Shown here piece by piece: positions 36,047-45,445 of a stretch of 64,000 bases of DNA. Each line of letters begins with the position of its first letter. Position 1 is the first letter of the stretch. A program made the translations under genes and the position numbers. Under the pieces are notes generated by a model. It was not told where the DNA came from and made no database searches. It saw only the letters and a program-made list of their open reading frames with translations. The stretch is from Actinoplanes oblitus. Its GTDB lineage: Bacteria > Actinomycetota > Actinomycetes > Mycobacteriales > Micromonosporaceae. The stretch covers positions 3,301,501 to 3,365,500 of the forward strand of contig NZ_CP126980.1 of assembly GCF_030252345.1 (NCBI RefSeq), in the 5' to 3' direction.

Positions 36047-37741
36047 CTAGGCGAGCTGGTCGAGCCGCCGGATCGCGGCGGCCACCTGCTCGGTCAGGTC
36101 GGTCAGCGTGGACGCCTGCTCGGCGGTCATGTCCTGGGCCCGGGCGGTGGTGACGTCGATGTCGCCGATCGCCGCGCTCATCGCCGCCATGATGGCCACC
36201 ACCGCTTCGACGTGCTCGTTCAGCTCGTCGAGGGTCGTGGTGATCGTCTCGGTGGACTCCGCCGTGGTCAGCGCCAGCGACTTGACCTCGTTGGCCACCA
36301 CGGCGAAACCGGTGCCCGCCGCGCCGGCCCGCGCGGCCTCGATCGTCGCGTTGAGGGCGAGCAGGTTGGTCTGCTTGGCGACGCCACCGATGAACCGGGC
36401 CACCTCGTCCACCCGGCGCAGGCTCTCGTGCAGGACGCCGACCGCCTCGGTGGCCGACCCGTTGCTGGCCAGCAGGCGGCTGGCGGCCGAGCGGACGTCG
36501 CCCACCTGACCCTCGATCCGGGCCGCGGCGGCGCTGACCGTCCCGGCCCGCTCGGACACGTCGGCGAGTTGCCCACTGACCACCGTCGAGGTGCTGGTGA
36601 CCAGCTCCCGGGCGGCCTCCTGGGCCTGCCGGTGGGCGGCGGTCTGCTCCTCGTGCGCCCGCTCGGTCTCGCGCTGGCGCTGTTCCTGCTCGCCGCGGAG
36701 CGTCTCCTCGTTGGCGCTGATCCTGTCGAGCATGCCGTCGATCGCCCGGCCGAGTGCCGCGATGTCGTCACCGCCTCGCGCGCCGATGCGCAGCTGGTGG
36801 TCGCCGGACGCGATGATCCGCTCGGTGGTCTCGCGCAGCGGGCGGACCCGGGTGCGCAGCGCCCGCCGGGTGGACCAGCGCATCAGCCCGACCAGCAGCA
36901 CGGTGGCCACCGCCATCAGGGCGAACAGGCGCTTGGCGGTGCTGCCCGCGGCCTGGTAGATCGGCCGTGGCTGGACCGCCTCCAGGGTGAGCGTGCCGCC
37001 GCCGACGGTGGGCATAGTCGCGTCCAGCGCCATCCGGTCGTCGCCGAGCACGGCGGTGCGCACCTCGATCTTCCCGACCACGCTGTCCAGCGATGCCTGG
37101 GCCGTCGCGCCCGGGCGGGCCGCGCCGACGGTGGCGACGGTCAGGCCGATGTCCTTGCCGAGCCTGCCGAGCCGCTCCGCGGAGAGCTGCTTGAGCAGGA
37201 TGAACCCGCCGGACGGGCGGCCCTCACCGGAACTCGGGAAGGCGCCGAGCCCGCAGTAGAGGTAGGGCTGGCCGGCGTCGAGGATGCCGCAGGTGGCGGT
37301 GCCGGCCGCGGCGGCCGGGTCGTACAGCGTCTTGAGCAGCGCGGGATCGTCGAGTGTCGCGGGCAGCGCGCCGAACTCGGCGCCGGCGGTGGTGAGCCCG
37401 CCGACCCGCGGCCTGCCGTCCGGGCCGATGCCCAGCACACCGTCCAGATCGTTGGCGCCGTGCTGGGTGTCCGGTGGGAAGTCCTCGGCGAACGCGTCCC
37501 GGTCACCCCTGGCGATGTCCTGGTAGGCGTTGTCCCAGATGCTGTTCGTCACGCCGAACGCGGTCAGCAGCCGGGCCTGCCCGTCCAGCCCGATCCGGAT
37601 CCGGTCCGCGTCCTGGGCCACCTGCCGGGCCTCGAGGTCACCGAACGCGCCGGTGGCCACCTGCCGCAGCAGCAGGAAGCCCAGAACACACGCGGTCAGC
37701 GCGCCGAGGATCGGCCACAGCCGTCGCAGTTCCAGTCTCAT
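36047..37741 (-). CDS. Methyl-accepting chemotaxis protein with CHASE4-like sensor
   Basis: 564 residues. A first membrane helix (about 9-30) is followed by an extracytoplasmic CHASE4-like domain (about 40-270; [20 protein letters not shown] is typical). A second helix (near 285-305) and HAMP come next, then a coiled coil and the signalling tip ([20 protein letters not shown], then [13 protein letters not shown]). The signalling part is short and ends soon after the tip ([11 protein letters not shown]), as in many actinobacterial receptors. ATG 37741 (MRLELRRLW) is just before the first helix. No che genes are nearby. Confidence 0.88.
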   Translation of the reverse strand: MRLELRRLWPILGALTACVLGFLLLRQVATGAFGDLEARQVAQDADRIRIGLDGQARLLTAFGVTNSIWDNAYQDIARGDRDAFAEDFPPDTQHGANDLDGVLGIGPDGRPRVGGLTTAGAEFGALPATLDDPALLKTLYDPAAAAGTATCGILDAGQPYLYCGLGAFPSSGEGRPSGGFILLKQLSAERLGRLGKDIGLTVATVGAARPGATAQASLDSVVGKIEVRTAVLGDDRMALDATMPTVGGGTLTLEAVQPRPIYQAAGSTAKRLFALMAVATVLLVGLMRWSTRRALRTRVRPLRETTERIIASGDHQLRIGARGGDDIAALGRAIDGMLDRISANEETLRGEQEQRQRETERAHEEQTAAHRQAQEAARELVTSTSTVVSGQLADVSERAGTVSAAAARIEGQVGDVRSAASRLLASNGSATEAVGVLHESLRRVDEVARFIGGVAKQTNLLALNATIEAARAGAAGTGFAVVANEVKSLALTTAESTETITTTLDELNEHVEAVVAIMAAMSAAIGDIDVTTARAQDMTAEQASTLTDLTEQVAAAIRRLDQLA

Positions 37742-37809
37742 GTCGGTGTGATCGGCGGTGCGGACAAATGTCTGAGCGATCCCGATGTGGCGTAGGAGAC
37801 GTTTCCGGA

Positions 37810-38262
37810 TCAGAGGCAGATCCAGCAGTAGATCGACTCGTGCCGCTCCCGGGCCCGCGCGGCCAGCCCGGCGAGATCGGTGATGACCTCGCCCAGGAAA
37901 TCGGCGTCGAGGAAGCCGCCGAACTCCTCGATGCCGCTCCAGCGCCCGGCGAGCTCGGGCACCCGCTCGGCCGGGATGCCGGCCAGGACGTCGCGGGCCT
38001 CGTCGCCGAGGACCGTCACCCACGGCCCCGGGTAGTCCCCGTCGGCCTCCGTGCCGGCCGGCCAGACCAGCAGCTCCCCGGACCCGCCCGGACCCCCGGT
38101 CACGAACCCGATCAGCTGGGCCAGGCAGACGGCCGGGTCGATCATCTTCAGCCCGACGCCCTCATACACCTCCGGCACCGGGGAGGACGCCTCGTGCGCG
38201 TCCATGTGCGCGCGGACCTCGGCCGGGCCGGGCGCTCGGAAATAGTCGTACAACACACCCAT
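37810..38262 (-). CDS. Conserved hypothetical protein
   Basis: 150 residues, soluble, acidic. It resembles actinobacterial proteins that begin [11 protein letters not shown] and end IYCWICL, often annotated only as hypothetical; no function is known. YCWIC has the look of a small C-terminal Cys pair. [20 protein letters not shown] is a likely buried helix. No partner gene is evident; it is downstream of nothing in its direction and upstream of the chemoreceptor by 68 bases. Confidence 0.65.
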   Translation of the reverse strand: MGVLYDYFRAPGPAEVRAHMDAHEASSPVPEVYEGVGLKMIDPAVCLAQLIGFVTGGPGGSGELLVWPAGTEADGDYPGPWVTVLGDEARDVLAGIPAERVPELAGRWSGIEEFGGFLDADFLGEVITDLAGLAARARERHESIYCWICL

Positions 38263-38305
38263 CGCCGTCTCCTCTCGTGACTCGCGGCGACGATAGTGGA
38301 GACCT

Positions 38306-39094
38306 ATGACAGTTCTGGACGCGTCGGCCGCGCTGGCGGCAGCCGGGCAGCTCGGCCCCTATTTCACCTGGGAGCCGTGGGCTGCCGGGGCGCCGTGGCG
38401 GCCGTTCGGCGAGTTGCTCGACGAGCGGGTCCTGGCGGAACGCGTCGACCTGGGCCGGGACACCCTGACGCGGATGTCCGGGCTGGACCGGGCCGCGATC
38501 GGCGAGCGCGAGGTCGCCTCGATCACGTTTCTCGGCCTGGCGTCGCGGCTGCTGTCACCGCTGCTGGCGGCGGCCGCGGTCGGCGGCGCGCTGCCGCTGC
38601 CCGATCCGGATCGCCTGTGGTGGCAGCCGGCGCCGGCCGGCCCGCTGCCGATCGCCTTCCGTGACCTGACCGCCGAGCCGTGCGCCGGCTGGACGCCCGG
38701 GCGGATCGCCGAGACCGGCCTGCTCGACCTGGCCGGCCCGCTGCTGACCGTGTTCCGCGACCGGTTCGCCCTGTCGCCGCAGGTCCTCTGGGGCAACGTG
38801 GCCTCCGCGCTGGGCGGCGCGTCCGGCATGATCGCCGACGGCCGCCCGGAGTGCGCGGCCCGGAGCGCCGCCATCGTCGAGGCCGCCCTGCGGCTGCCGC
38901 CGCTGCGCGGTGCGGCGGCGTCGGTCCAGCCGGACCCGCGGCACGAGCGCTGGTTCCTGGTCCGGCGCAACTGCTGCCTCTACTACCGCATCCCGGGCGG
39001 CGGCACCTGCGGCGACTGCGTGCTGACCCCGGAGGCCGACCGGCACCGGCACTGGCAGGCGGTCCTCTCCCGCGCCGCTTCCCGATCGGGATGA
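38306..39094 (+). CDS. FhuF-like ferric-siderophore reductase
   Basis: 262 residues. The C-terminal NCCLYYRIPGGGTCGDCVL carries the four-Cys [2Fe-2S] motif (CCx(10-11)CxxC) of FhuF. Upstream regions (FLGLASRLLSPLLAAAAVGG, VLWGNVASALGGAS) fit the family's helical domain. FhuF-like proteins reduce ferric iron from hydroxamate siderophores in the cytoplasm. No siderophore genes are near. TAGTGG sits six bases before the ATG. Convergent with a small ferredoxin-like gene. Confidence 0.82.
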   Translation: MTVLDASAALAAAGQLGPYFTWEPWAAGAPWRPFGELLDERVLAERVDLGRDTLTRMSGLDRAAIGEREVASITFLGLASRLLSPLLAAAAVGGALPLPDPDRLWWQPAPAGPLPIAFRDLTAEPCAGWTPGRIAETGLLDLAGPLLTVFRDRFALSPQVLWGNVASALGGASGMIADGRPECAARSAAIVEAALRLPPLRGAAASVQPDPRHERWFLVRRNCCLYYRIPGGGTCGDCVLTPEADRHRHWQAVLSRAASRSG

Positions 39095-39097
39095 CGC

Positions 39098-39110
39098 TTT
39101 CCGGTACGCG
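39098..39110 (+). repeat. Dispersed 13-bp motif, near-copy
   Basis: TTTCCGGTACGCG (12/13) lies three bases after the FhuF-like stop, in the 17-base gap to a convergent gene. Confidence 0.5.
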
Positions 39111-39111
39111 G

Positions 39112-39468
39112 TCAGGGCGGAGTGATCAGGGACAGTTCCAGCGCCGCGGACATCTCGGCACGTCCCGGACCACCGGCCGCCACCCACTCCGCGATGTCGT
39201 CGAGCACCAGGTCGTCGAGCACCAGGCCGAACCACACCGGCCGTGCTCCCGCCCGCCGCGCCGCCGCGGCCGGCTGCACGACCAGCACGTTGGACTGGGC
39301 GCAGGCGTCCAGGCAGAGGCTGGTCCGCACCCGGTGGCCGGGCGCCAGCGCCGCCCGCAGCCGTTCCACCTGCCGATCATGGTCAACAGCCGGGTGCTTG
39401 CTCACGCTGCCGCAGCAGCAGTCCCGGCACACCGTGACGGTGCACCCGTCCACCTCGTCGTCCCGCAC
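39112..39468 (-). CDS. Thioredoxin-like [2Fe-2S] ferredoxin-domain protein
   Basis: 118 residues. VTVCRDCCCGSVSKHP and SLCLDACAQSNVLVVQP supply the cysteines of the thioredoxin-like ferredoxin fold (as in NuoE and cobalamin-cluster ferredoxins). It may donate electrons to the neighbouring FhuF-like reductase, but the genes are convergent. The C-terminus has the repeated LVLDDLVLDD from a duplicated nine-base unit. Confidence 0.72.
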   Translation of the reverse strand: MRDDEVDGCTVTVCRDCCCGSVSKHPAVDHDRQVERLRAALAPGHRVRTSLCLDACAQSNVLVVQPAAAARRAGARPVWFGLVLDDLVLDDIAEWVAAGGPGRAEMSAALELSLITPP

Positions 39469-39516
39469 AGTTGATCACCTTACGGAAGTGGCCGTGCCGC
39501 TCCGGAAACGGCGGCC

Positions 39517-40017
39517 TCAGCGGGGCGGGAGGCGGTGCAGGGTGACGCCGGTCAGCTCGCCGCCGGCCGCGACAGCTGTCATGTAGGTGCAGTGCGGCTG
39601 GCGGCGCCGGTCGGTCGGTGAGCCCGGGTTGAGCAGCCGCGGGCCGCCCGGCGCGGTGCTGTCCCACGGGATGTGCGAGTGGCCGAAGACCAGCACGTCG
39701 GTGTCCGGGAACCGGTCGGCGCAACGGCGCTCGCGGCCGGCGGCCGGTCCGGTCTCGTGGACCACCGCCAGCCGTACGCCGCCGAGCGAGGCACGGGCCA
39801 CCTCGGGCAGGCGGGCACGCAGCGCCGCCCCGTCGTTGTTGCCGTAGCAGCCGATCAGCCGCGCGGCCCGCTGCTCCAGCGCGTCCAGCAGCGCCACGTC
39901 GACCCAGTCGCCGGCGTGCAGCACCACGTCTGCCGCGTCGACCGCCGCCCACAGCGGCGGCGGCAGGTCCCGGGCCCGTTTCGGGACGTGCGTGTCGGAG
40001 ATCAGCAGCAGTCGCAC
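39517..40017 (-). CDS. YfcE-type metallophosphoesterase
   Basis: 166 residues. The dimetal site is complete: LLISDTHVPK, VLHAGDWVD, GNNDGAALR, VVHETG and FGHSHIPW. The family includes YfcE/MJ0936 phosphodiesterases. GTG 40017 is the start; TACGCT ends six bases upstream, so it is probably leaderless. It lies 49 bases after the ferredoxin gene but in its own transcription unit. Confidence 0.85.
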   Translation of the reverse strand: MRLLLISDTHVPKRARDLPPPLWAAVDAADVVLHAGDWVDVALLDALEQRAARLIGCYGNNDGAALRARLPEVARASLGGVRLAVVHETGPAAGRERRCADRFPDTDVLVFGHSHIPWDSTAPGGPRLLNPGSPTDRRRQPHCTYMTAVAAGGELTGVTLHRLPPR

Positions 40018-40096
40018 CGGTCCAGCGTAGGGCCAGTCCCGCCGCTCGAGCGGGGTTGCGGACCGGCACGGCCTCGCCGGTGGCTCACCCCCCGGG

Positions 40097-41728
40097 TCAC
40101 CGCTCCTCCGGCAGCTGCTCGAGCCGGCCGGCCACGTCCTGGTCGCCGGTGGCCGGCTGAGTGTCCTGGACGGCCGGCAGCACGGTGTCGTCCGGGCCGC
40201 CGCCGGTGAGGCCGTCGTCGCCGGTCACGTCCGGGCTCTCGGGCAGCCGGCCGGCCGGCGCGGGCTGGCCCAGGGTGACGTCGTCGAACCAGGTGGTGCC
40301 GGCGTTGTCGCCGGACTTGAGGTGCAGCTGCAGTCCGGCGGCGGCCGGCGGAGCCACCGCGTCCACCGACAGCTCGGTCCAGTCGGTGGTACCGCGCGGG
40401 AGACGGCCGGACACGTCCTGGCCGATCCACCGGCCGGCGGCGTCGAACCAGCTCAGGGCGATCTCGGTGACGCCTGTGGCGTTCTCGCCGCGGGCCCAGG
40501 CGGCCGCGTGCCAGGGCTGGCCGGGCCGGATCGGGGTGATCGGCGAGATGCGCAGCGACGGCAGGCCGCGCCGGTCCCGGCCGGTGCCGGAGAACCGGAC
40601 CGACCGCCGGCCGTCGTGCGCCGTCTCGCCGGTGGGCTCGGCCGTGCCGAACTCGGGCAGGTTGTCGCGCCACGGCGAGTCGGCCGGGTCCCCCTCGAAG
40701 CCGAGGTCGAGCACGTCCACCGCCGGGTCGGTGCCGGACCAGGCGGCCCGGACCACCGAGGCGGCCGGCTTCGGGGTGCCGTCGGTGCGGTACAGGCCGT
40801 ACCGGTACTGCGCCGGCATCAGCGAGACCGCCGCGTTGCTCGGGATCGCGCCGGCGGCGAAGTCGGTGAGCGTCCACGGCGCCACCGACCGTACGCCGGC
40901 GGCCGCCGCCGCGCGGAAGACCCGGGCCAGGTAGGCGGCCTGCTCGCCGGGGGTGCTGGCCGCGGTGCTCAGCCCGGTCTCGCCGATCACCACCGGGTCC
41001 GGGGCGGCCACCTCGCTGACCTCCTCGAGCTCCGGGAACGCCTGCTCGGACGGGCCGTAGAAGTGGTAGTCGTAGTAGTCCAGCGGGGTGTCCGCCAGCT
41101 GTCGCCTGAGCCGGGCCAGGCCGGACGGACCACTGTTGACCGACACGGTGAGCGGCATCGCCGGGGCGGTCACGCGGACCTGCGGAATCAGCCGGCGCAC
41201 CCACTGGATCGCCGGCTGGTCGTCCGGCGACAGTTCGTTCTTCAGCTCGACGGTGAGCACCCGCGGATCGTCGGCGTACCTGCCGATCACCGCGTTCGCC
41301 CAGGTGGCGCTGCCGCGGGTGTCCTTGTACCGGGACCACCAGTCGAACAGGGTGAGCTTCACCGTCATGCCGTGCGAGTCCGCGATGCTGACGAACTTGT
41401 CCAGCTTGCCGAGGTACTCCGGCTCCGGCTCGGGGAACCCGAAGACCCGCGGGAACACCACCACGCGGACGTTGTCCGCGCCCAGCTCGGCGGCCCTGGC
41501 CAGGTCCTCGTCCACGCGTACCGGATCGAACCGGGTCCACATCGCCGACCAGCCGGCGTCCGACGGGTAGTAGTTGATGGTCCGCGCGGTGCGGACCGCG
41601 GCGAGGCGGCCGGCCAGGTCCGGGCTGCCGGGATCGGCGGCGGCCGGCGCCTGCGGCACCAGCACGCCGGCCGCCAGCAGGCAGCTCAGGGCGAGGGCAC
41701 GGTTCTTCGGGATACGACGTCCGGTCAC
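40097..41728 (-). CDS. Secreted GH5-like glycoside hydrolase with C-terminal carbohydrate-binding region
   Basis: 543 residues. The Sec signal ALALSCLLAAGVLVPQAPAA ends near residue 31. The TIM-barrel part has LTVELKNELSP (acid/base Glu after Asn) and DPVVIGETGLST (nucleophile Glu), the clan GH-A arrangement. DYYDYHFYGPS is the typical intervening His/Tyr motif. Residues about 350-500 (SVRFSGTGRDRRGLPSLRIS and TTWFDDVTL) look like a CBM4/9-type beta-sandwich. The last 50 residues are an acidic, Pro/Gly-rich tail. Substrate class unknown (beta-mannan or beta-glucan likely). Confidence 0.75.
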   Translation of the reverse strand: MTGRRIPKNRALALSCLLAAGVLVPQAPAAADPGSPDLAGRLAAVRTARTINYYPSDAGWSAMWTRFDPVRVDEDLARAAELGADNVRVVVFPRVFGFPEPEPEYLGKLDKFVSIADSHGMTVKLTLFDWWSRYKDTRGSATWANAVIGRYADDPRVLTVELKNELSPDDQPAIQWVRRLIPQVRVTAPAMPLTVSVNSGPSGLARLRRQLADTPLDYYDYHFYGPSEQAFPELEEVSEVAAPDPVVIGETGLSTAASTPGEQAAYLARVFRAAAAAGVRSVAPWTLTDFAAGAIPSNAAVSLMPAQYRYGLYRTDGTPKPAASVVRAAWSGTDPAVDVLDLGFEGDPADSPWRDNLPEFGTAEPTGETAHDGRRSVRFSGTGRDRRGLPSLRISPITPIRPGQPWHAAAWARGENATGVTEIALSWFDAAGRWIGQDVSGRLPRGTTDWTELSVDAVAPPAAAGLQLHLKSGDNAGTTWFDDVTLGQPAPAGRLPESPDVTGDDGLTGGGPDDTVLPAVQDTQPATGDQDVAGRLEQLPEER

Positions 41729-41814
41729 GACCTCCGCTTCGGTCTCCTGCCGATCATGTGGAGTTCAGGCTGGTTGCAGGCCAGGGTCGATCGGGTGCCC
41801 ATAGAATTCGCGGG

Positions 41815-42591
41815 GTGCTGGACCGTATCGCGCTGATCTCCGACGTCCACGGCAACCTGACCGCGCTCGAGGCGGTGCTCGCCGACATCGACGCCCGTGG
41901 CATCGAGCGGATCTACAACCTGGGCGACTACGTCGGCAAGGGCCCGCGCGGCCGCGAGGTGGTCGAGCTGTGCCGGCGGCGCTGCGCGGTGAACATCCGC
42001 GGCAACTGGGACGACTTCCTGCCCGACCCGGCCCGCGTCGACGACAGCGAGGGCCTGGCGTGGTGGCTGGCCCAGCTCGGCGACGGCCAGGGCGAGTGGC
42101 TGCGCTCGCTGCCGTTCTGCCACGACTTCCGGCTCAGCGGACGGTGGGTGCGGCTCTTCCACGCCTCGGCGACCAGCGTCCACCACCGGGTCCGGTTCGA
42201 CCACGACGAGGCGCAGTTCGCCGGGATGTTCGCCAACACCGAGGCGACCGGTCTCGCCGGCCCGGAGCCCACTGTCGTCGGTTACGGCGACACCCACGAC
42301 CCGTTCTACGAGGTCGGTCCGGGTGGCCGCACGCTGTTCAACACCGGCAGCGTCGGCAACTCCATGGACGACCCGACCCCGGTCTACACCATCCTCGAAG
42401 GCGTGCTCGACGGTGCCGAACCGGCGCCGTTCGGCGTCCAGTTCGTCCGGGTGCCCTACGACGGCGAGGCCGAGATCGCCGCCGCCACCCGGATGGGCAT
42501 GCCCGAACTGGACGGCTTCATCTCGGAGGTCCGGCACGGCCTCTACCGGCTCAAGAAGGCGCCGGTCTATCACCGCCGGCCGCACGGGTGA
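41815..42591 (+). CDS. Metallophosphoesterase, YfcE/calcineurin type
   Basis: 258 residues. Metal-binding motifs are complete: ALISDVHGNLTALE, NLGDYVGKGP, IRGNWDDF, FHAS and VVGYGDTHDPFY, followed by FNTGSVGNSMD. Such proteins cleave phosphodiesters or act as bis(5'-nucleosyl) phosphatases. I start at GTG 41815 since TAGAAT ends seven bases before it; an earlier ATG (41758) would place this promoter within the gene. Divergent from the GH5-like gene. Confidence 0.87.
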   Translation: MLDRIALISDVHGNLTALEAVLADIDARGIERIYNLGDYVGKGPRGREVVELCRRRCAVNIRGNWDDFLPDPARVDDSEGLAWWLAQLGDGQGEWLRSLPFCHDFRLSGRWVRLFHASATSVHHRVRFDHDEAQFAGMFANTEATGLAGPEPTVVGYGDTHDPFYEVGPGGRTLFNTGSVGNSMDDPTPVYTILEGVLDGAEPAPFGVQFVRVPYDGEAEIAAATRMGMPELDGFISEVRHGLYRLKKAPVYHRRPHG

Positions 42592-42679
42592 GCCGCGCGG
42601 CCGGCCCGGCAACGTGTTCTTCCTGCGGGAGGTCACCACCCGCCGCCCCGGCCGGGACCGCGGGGGTAACGTCGGGTGG

Positions 42680-43063
42680 GTGGACGATGTGGACCGATGG
42701 TTCGACGAGTACCTCGCGGTGTTCGCGGCCTGCGCCCGCGGTGAGCGGGACACCGCCGCCCTGCTCGACTACTACGCCGTCCCACTCCTGGTCACCACCG
42801 GCGACGGCGCGTTCCCGCTGACCACCGCCGGCGAGGTGGCCGGGGTCCTGGGCAAGCAGGTCGACGCCCTGCGCGCGGCCGCCTTCGCCCGCACCGAGCT
42901 GGTCGCCGCGAAGGTCACCGTGCTGAACGCGACGTCCGCGCTCTTCGCCGCCACGTTCTCCCGCGGGCGCGCCGACCGCACCGAGATCGACCGCCCGGCG
43001 GTCACGTACCTGATCGCGGACGGCCCGGTGGGCCGCCGCATCCACGTGCTGGCGGCCCACTGA
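42680..43063 (+). CDS. Small NTF2-like (SnoaL-type) protein
   Basis: 127 residues. WFDEYLAVFAACARGERDTA, LLDYYAVPLLVTTG and the final GRRIHVLAAH suggest the cone-shaped NTF2/SnoaL fold. No catalytic residues can be assigned. GTG 42680 is the start, with TAACGT ending seven bases upstream (leaderless). It follows the metallophosphoesterase by 88 bases. Function unknown. Confidence 0.65.
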   Translation: MDDVDRWFDEYLAVFAACARGERDTAALLDYYAVPLLVTTGDGAFPLTTAGEVAGVLGKQVDALRAAAFARTELVAAKVTVLNATSALFAATFSRGRADRTEIDRPAVTYLIADGPVGRRIHVLAAH

Positions 43064-43222
43064 CGGCTCCGGTACCACGCGCTGCGGTCGCCGCGGGCGG
43101 CCGTGACCCCGCTGCCTAGCACGCGTCGCACCCGCAGGCGAGGACCCGCGGTTGTGGTCGCGTTCCCGGACGGCCCGGCGCCGATGATCCCCGGGCGGGA
43201 CGACGTGATCCGCGGGGAGCGG

Positions 43223-44284
43223 TCAGGTGTTGGCGCCCCGGGCCGCCACCGGCCAGCGGTCCACCTGGTCGCCGCCGGACACGACGACCAGGTCGTCGGC
43301 CAGGTTGACGGTGGCGCAGACGTGGTTGGGGACCACTCGCAGCACCTCGCCGAGCGCGGGGGTCGGCACGCCGTCCGGGAGGATCGCCGTGGCGTGGTGT
43401 TCGGACAGGGCGGTGACGCGGGCGTCGGGGTGGTCCAGCAGGCGGCCGAAACCGGTGGCCCAGGACTGGCGGTCGGCGCCCAGCACCTTGCTCCCGGCGT
43501 CCAGGACGATCTTCGGGCCGGACCGGCTGACCACGGTGGACGCCACGGTCAAGGCGACCTCGTCCCAGGCGCAGCCGCCGAGTTCGAGCTGCTGGGCGTC
43601 GCCGAAGACGTAGACGCCGGGGCGCATCTCGGTGAGCGGATCGCCGCCGCTGAACGGGACGGTCGGGGTGGAGCCGCCACTGCGTACGCCGGCGTCCAGG
43701 CCCTTGCCGGTGACCGCGGCGGCGGCCTCGGCCAGGGCGGTCGCCTCGTCCGCGGCGGCCGGCTGCTGCCGCCCCGGTCCGTAGGCGTGGCCGGGGAACG
43801 TGAACACGCCGCGTACCCGCAAGCCCGCCTGATCGGCGGCGACCGCGACCCGACCGGCGGACCGTGGGTCGACGCCGCTGCGGTGATGCCCGCTGTCCAC
43901 CTCGATCAGCACCTCCAGGCCGGGCACCGCCCGGCCGAGCGCCTCCGCGGCCTCCGCGGAGTCGACGCCGACCCGCAGCGCCACCCGGGCGGCCAGGGCC
44001 CGCAGGCGTGCGGCACGCTGCGGCGACGGCCAGATCGGGTACGCGATGAACAGGTCGTCCAGCCCGCCGTCGGCGAACACCTCCGCCTCGCTGACGGTGG
44101 CCACCGTGAGCCCGCCGGCGCCGAGGCCGACCTGCCGGTGCGCGATCTCCACACACTTGTGCGTCTTGGCATGCGGCCGCAGCGCCAGCCCGTGGTCCGC
44201 CGCCCGAGCCGCCATGGCGGTCAGGTTGCGCTCCAGCACGTCGGCGTCGACGGTCACGTGGGGGGTGGGCAGATCAGCGGGCAA
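43223..44284 (-). CDS. PLP-dependent D-threonine aldolase/D-serine dehydratase-like enzyme
   Basis: 353 residues with an alanine-racemase-type N-terminal barrel. The PLP lysine is in LRPHAKTHKCVEIA. VLIEVDSGHHRSGV and FTFPGHAYG fit the active-site barrel, and LSEHHATAIL with VPNHVCATVNL supply the His/Cys metal ligands of the C-terminal domain. Such enzymes act on D-3-hydroxyamino acids. The start is TTG 44284 with GGAGG seven bases upstream. It may detoxify or catabolise D-amino acids; no pathway partner is close. Confidence 0.83.
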   Translation of the reverse strand: MPADLPTPHVTVDADVLERNLTAMAARAADHGLALRPHAKTHKCVEIAHRQVGLGAGGLTVATVSEAEVFADGGLDDLFIAYPIWPSPQRAARLRALAARVALRVGVDSAEAAEALGRAVPGLEVLIEVDSGHHRSGVDPRSAGRVAVAADQAGLRVRGVFTFPGHAYGPGRQQPAAADEATALAEAAAAVTGKGLDAGVRSGGSTPTVPFSGGDPLTEMRPGVYVFGDAQQLELGGCAWDEVALTVASTVVSRSGPKIVLDAGSKVLGADRQSWATGFGRLLDHPDARVTALSEHHATAILPDGVPTPALGEVLRVVPNHVCATVNLADDLVVVSGGDQVDRWPVAARGANT

Positions 44285-44355
44285 GGTGGCCTCCGGGTCC
44301 GGTGGGGCGTGCCCGTCCAGTAAAGATCACGCCCCGGAAATTTCTCCGGAAGTGC

Positions 44356-44384
44356 TTGGCACTCCTGGCGGAGGAGTGCTAAAA
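44356..44384 (+). promoter_or_regulatory. CIRCE operator overlapping the Hsp20 promoter
   Basis: TTGGCACTC (44356-44364), nine bases, GAGTGCTAA (44374-44382): the HrcA-binding CIRCE element with one mismatch in the left arm. It overlaps a promoter (TTGGCA, 17 bases, CTAAAA), so HrcA binding would block RNA polymerase. HrcA is not in the window. Confidence 0.92.
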
Positions 44385-44515
44385 AATTACTTGTCGCTGC
44401 TGGTCGATCGCGGTGATGCACCGCGAGACCACCGGCCGCGACCTCGGCAGATCTGATCTTTAGCCGAGCGCCACGGTCCGCCGGAGAGTCCGGCGGACGT
44501 CCTGAGGAGGTGTTC

Positions 44516-44992
44516 GTGGTGCTGACTTTCGATCCCTTCCGCGAGTTCGACCGCCTCGCCGGGCAGATGATGGGCACCGGCGCTGCCGCCGGCCTGGCGA
44601 TGCCGATGGATCTGTACCGCTCGGGCGACCACTTCGTCCTGCACTGCGACCTGGCGGGTGTCGACCCCGGCTCGGTGGCGATCGACGTGGACAAGCGCGT
44701 ACTGACGATCCGGGCCGAGCGGTCCGCACGTACCGACGACGACGTGCAGTGGCTGCGCCGCGAGCGTCCCACCGGCGCCTTCGAGCGCCGAATCACGCTC
44801 GGCGACGGCCTGGACCTCGACAAGATCGCCGCGACCTGGCAGGACGGCGTGCTGACGCTGACCATCCCGGTCGCCGAGGCCGCCAAGCCGCGCCGCATCG
44901 CGATCAACACCGGCACCCCGCACGAGACCGTCGAGGGCACGTCCACCAAGACCGTGGAGGGCACCGCCACGCCCGCTCTCACCGAGTCCTGA
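44516..44992 (+). CDS. Hsp20/alpha-crystallin small heat-shock protein
   Basis: 158 residues. The alpha-crystallin domain spans about 30-125 (MDLYRSGDHFVLHCDLAGV, LTIRAERSARTDDDVQW, GAFERRITLGDGLDLDKI). IAATWQDGVLTLTIPVAEAA is the conserved end of the domain. It binds unfolding proteins in large oligomers. Expression is probably heat-induced through the CIRCE element. The start GTG 44516 (or 44519) follows GAGGAGG. The short Thr-rich tail contains two TVEGT units. Confidence 0.9.
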   Translation: MVLTFDPFREFDRLAGQMMGTGAAAGLAMPMDLYRSGDHFVLHCDLAGVDPGSVAIDVDKRVLTIRAERSARTDDDVQWLRRERPTGAFERRITLGDGLDLDKIAATWQDGVLTLTIPVAEAAKPRRIAINTGTPHETVEGTSTKTVEGTATPALTES

Positions 44993-45025
44993 CCGCCCGC
45001 GACAGGCGACGAACCCCCTAGCCGA

Positions 45026-45058
45026 CGGCCGGGGCGGGAGGTGCTCCCGCCCCGGCCG
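45026..45058. terminator. Hairpin after the Hsp20 gene
   Basis: CGGCCGGGGCGGGAG (45026-45040) and CTCCCGCCCCGGCCG (45044-45058) pair perfectly around GTG. It lies 34 bases past the stop codon. Confidence 0.8.
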
Positions 45059-45096
45059 GTCGCATGGTGGCGGCGGTGACCGGGTCCGGCCGGTCG

Positions 45097-45262
45097 CAGT
45101 CAGCGCACCCTCCAGCTGTCCCACGCTGTCCAGGTCCAGGTTGTTCGTCGGCTCGTCGAGCAGCAGCAACTGCGGCGCCGGCTCGCCGAACAGCACGCAC
45201 GGCAGGGTGGCCCGCAACCGCTCGCCCCGCTGAGCACCCGCACCGCCCCTGATTCCCCTTCG
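45097..45262 (-). pseudogene. Fragment of an ABC-F ATPase
   Basis: On the minus strand, VRVLSG is followed, after a one- or two-base shift near 45225-45235, by GERLRATLPCVLFGEPAPQL and LLLDEPTNNLDLDSVGQLEG. This is the ABC-signature to Walker B part of the second ATPase domain of ABC-F proteins (antibiotic-resistance or translation factors). N-terminal three-quarters and the C-terminal end are missing; the fragment ends at GAL. Confidence 0.75.
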
Positions 45263-45445
45263 TCAGTGCCCGAATGTGCCAACCGGAAATATCTGCCCAG
45301 CAATGTTCCACAATGGTCAGCGACCAGGTCCGGGCCGTTTGGGCAGCGGGAAAGGGCCGGCCGGGCTGGTGCACGCTCGAGTGCCCGAGGCCGGTGGAAC
45401 AGCGCGCGCGCCGAGGGACCCGGACCGGCCGAGCGGACCCGCCGT
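45263..45445. other. Non-coding remainder of the gap before the VOC gene
   Basis: Less GC-rich near 45260-45320. No frame shows a consistent codon pattern or known motif. Confidence 0.4.

Noticed and set aside
43064..43222. Small gene in the gap before the PLP enzyme
   Set aside because: No start, ribosome site or recognisable motif on either strand.
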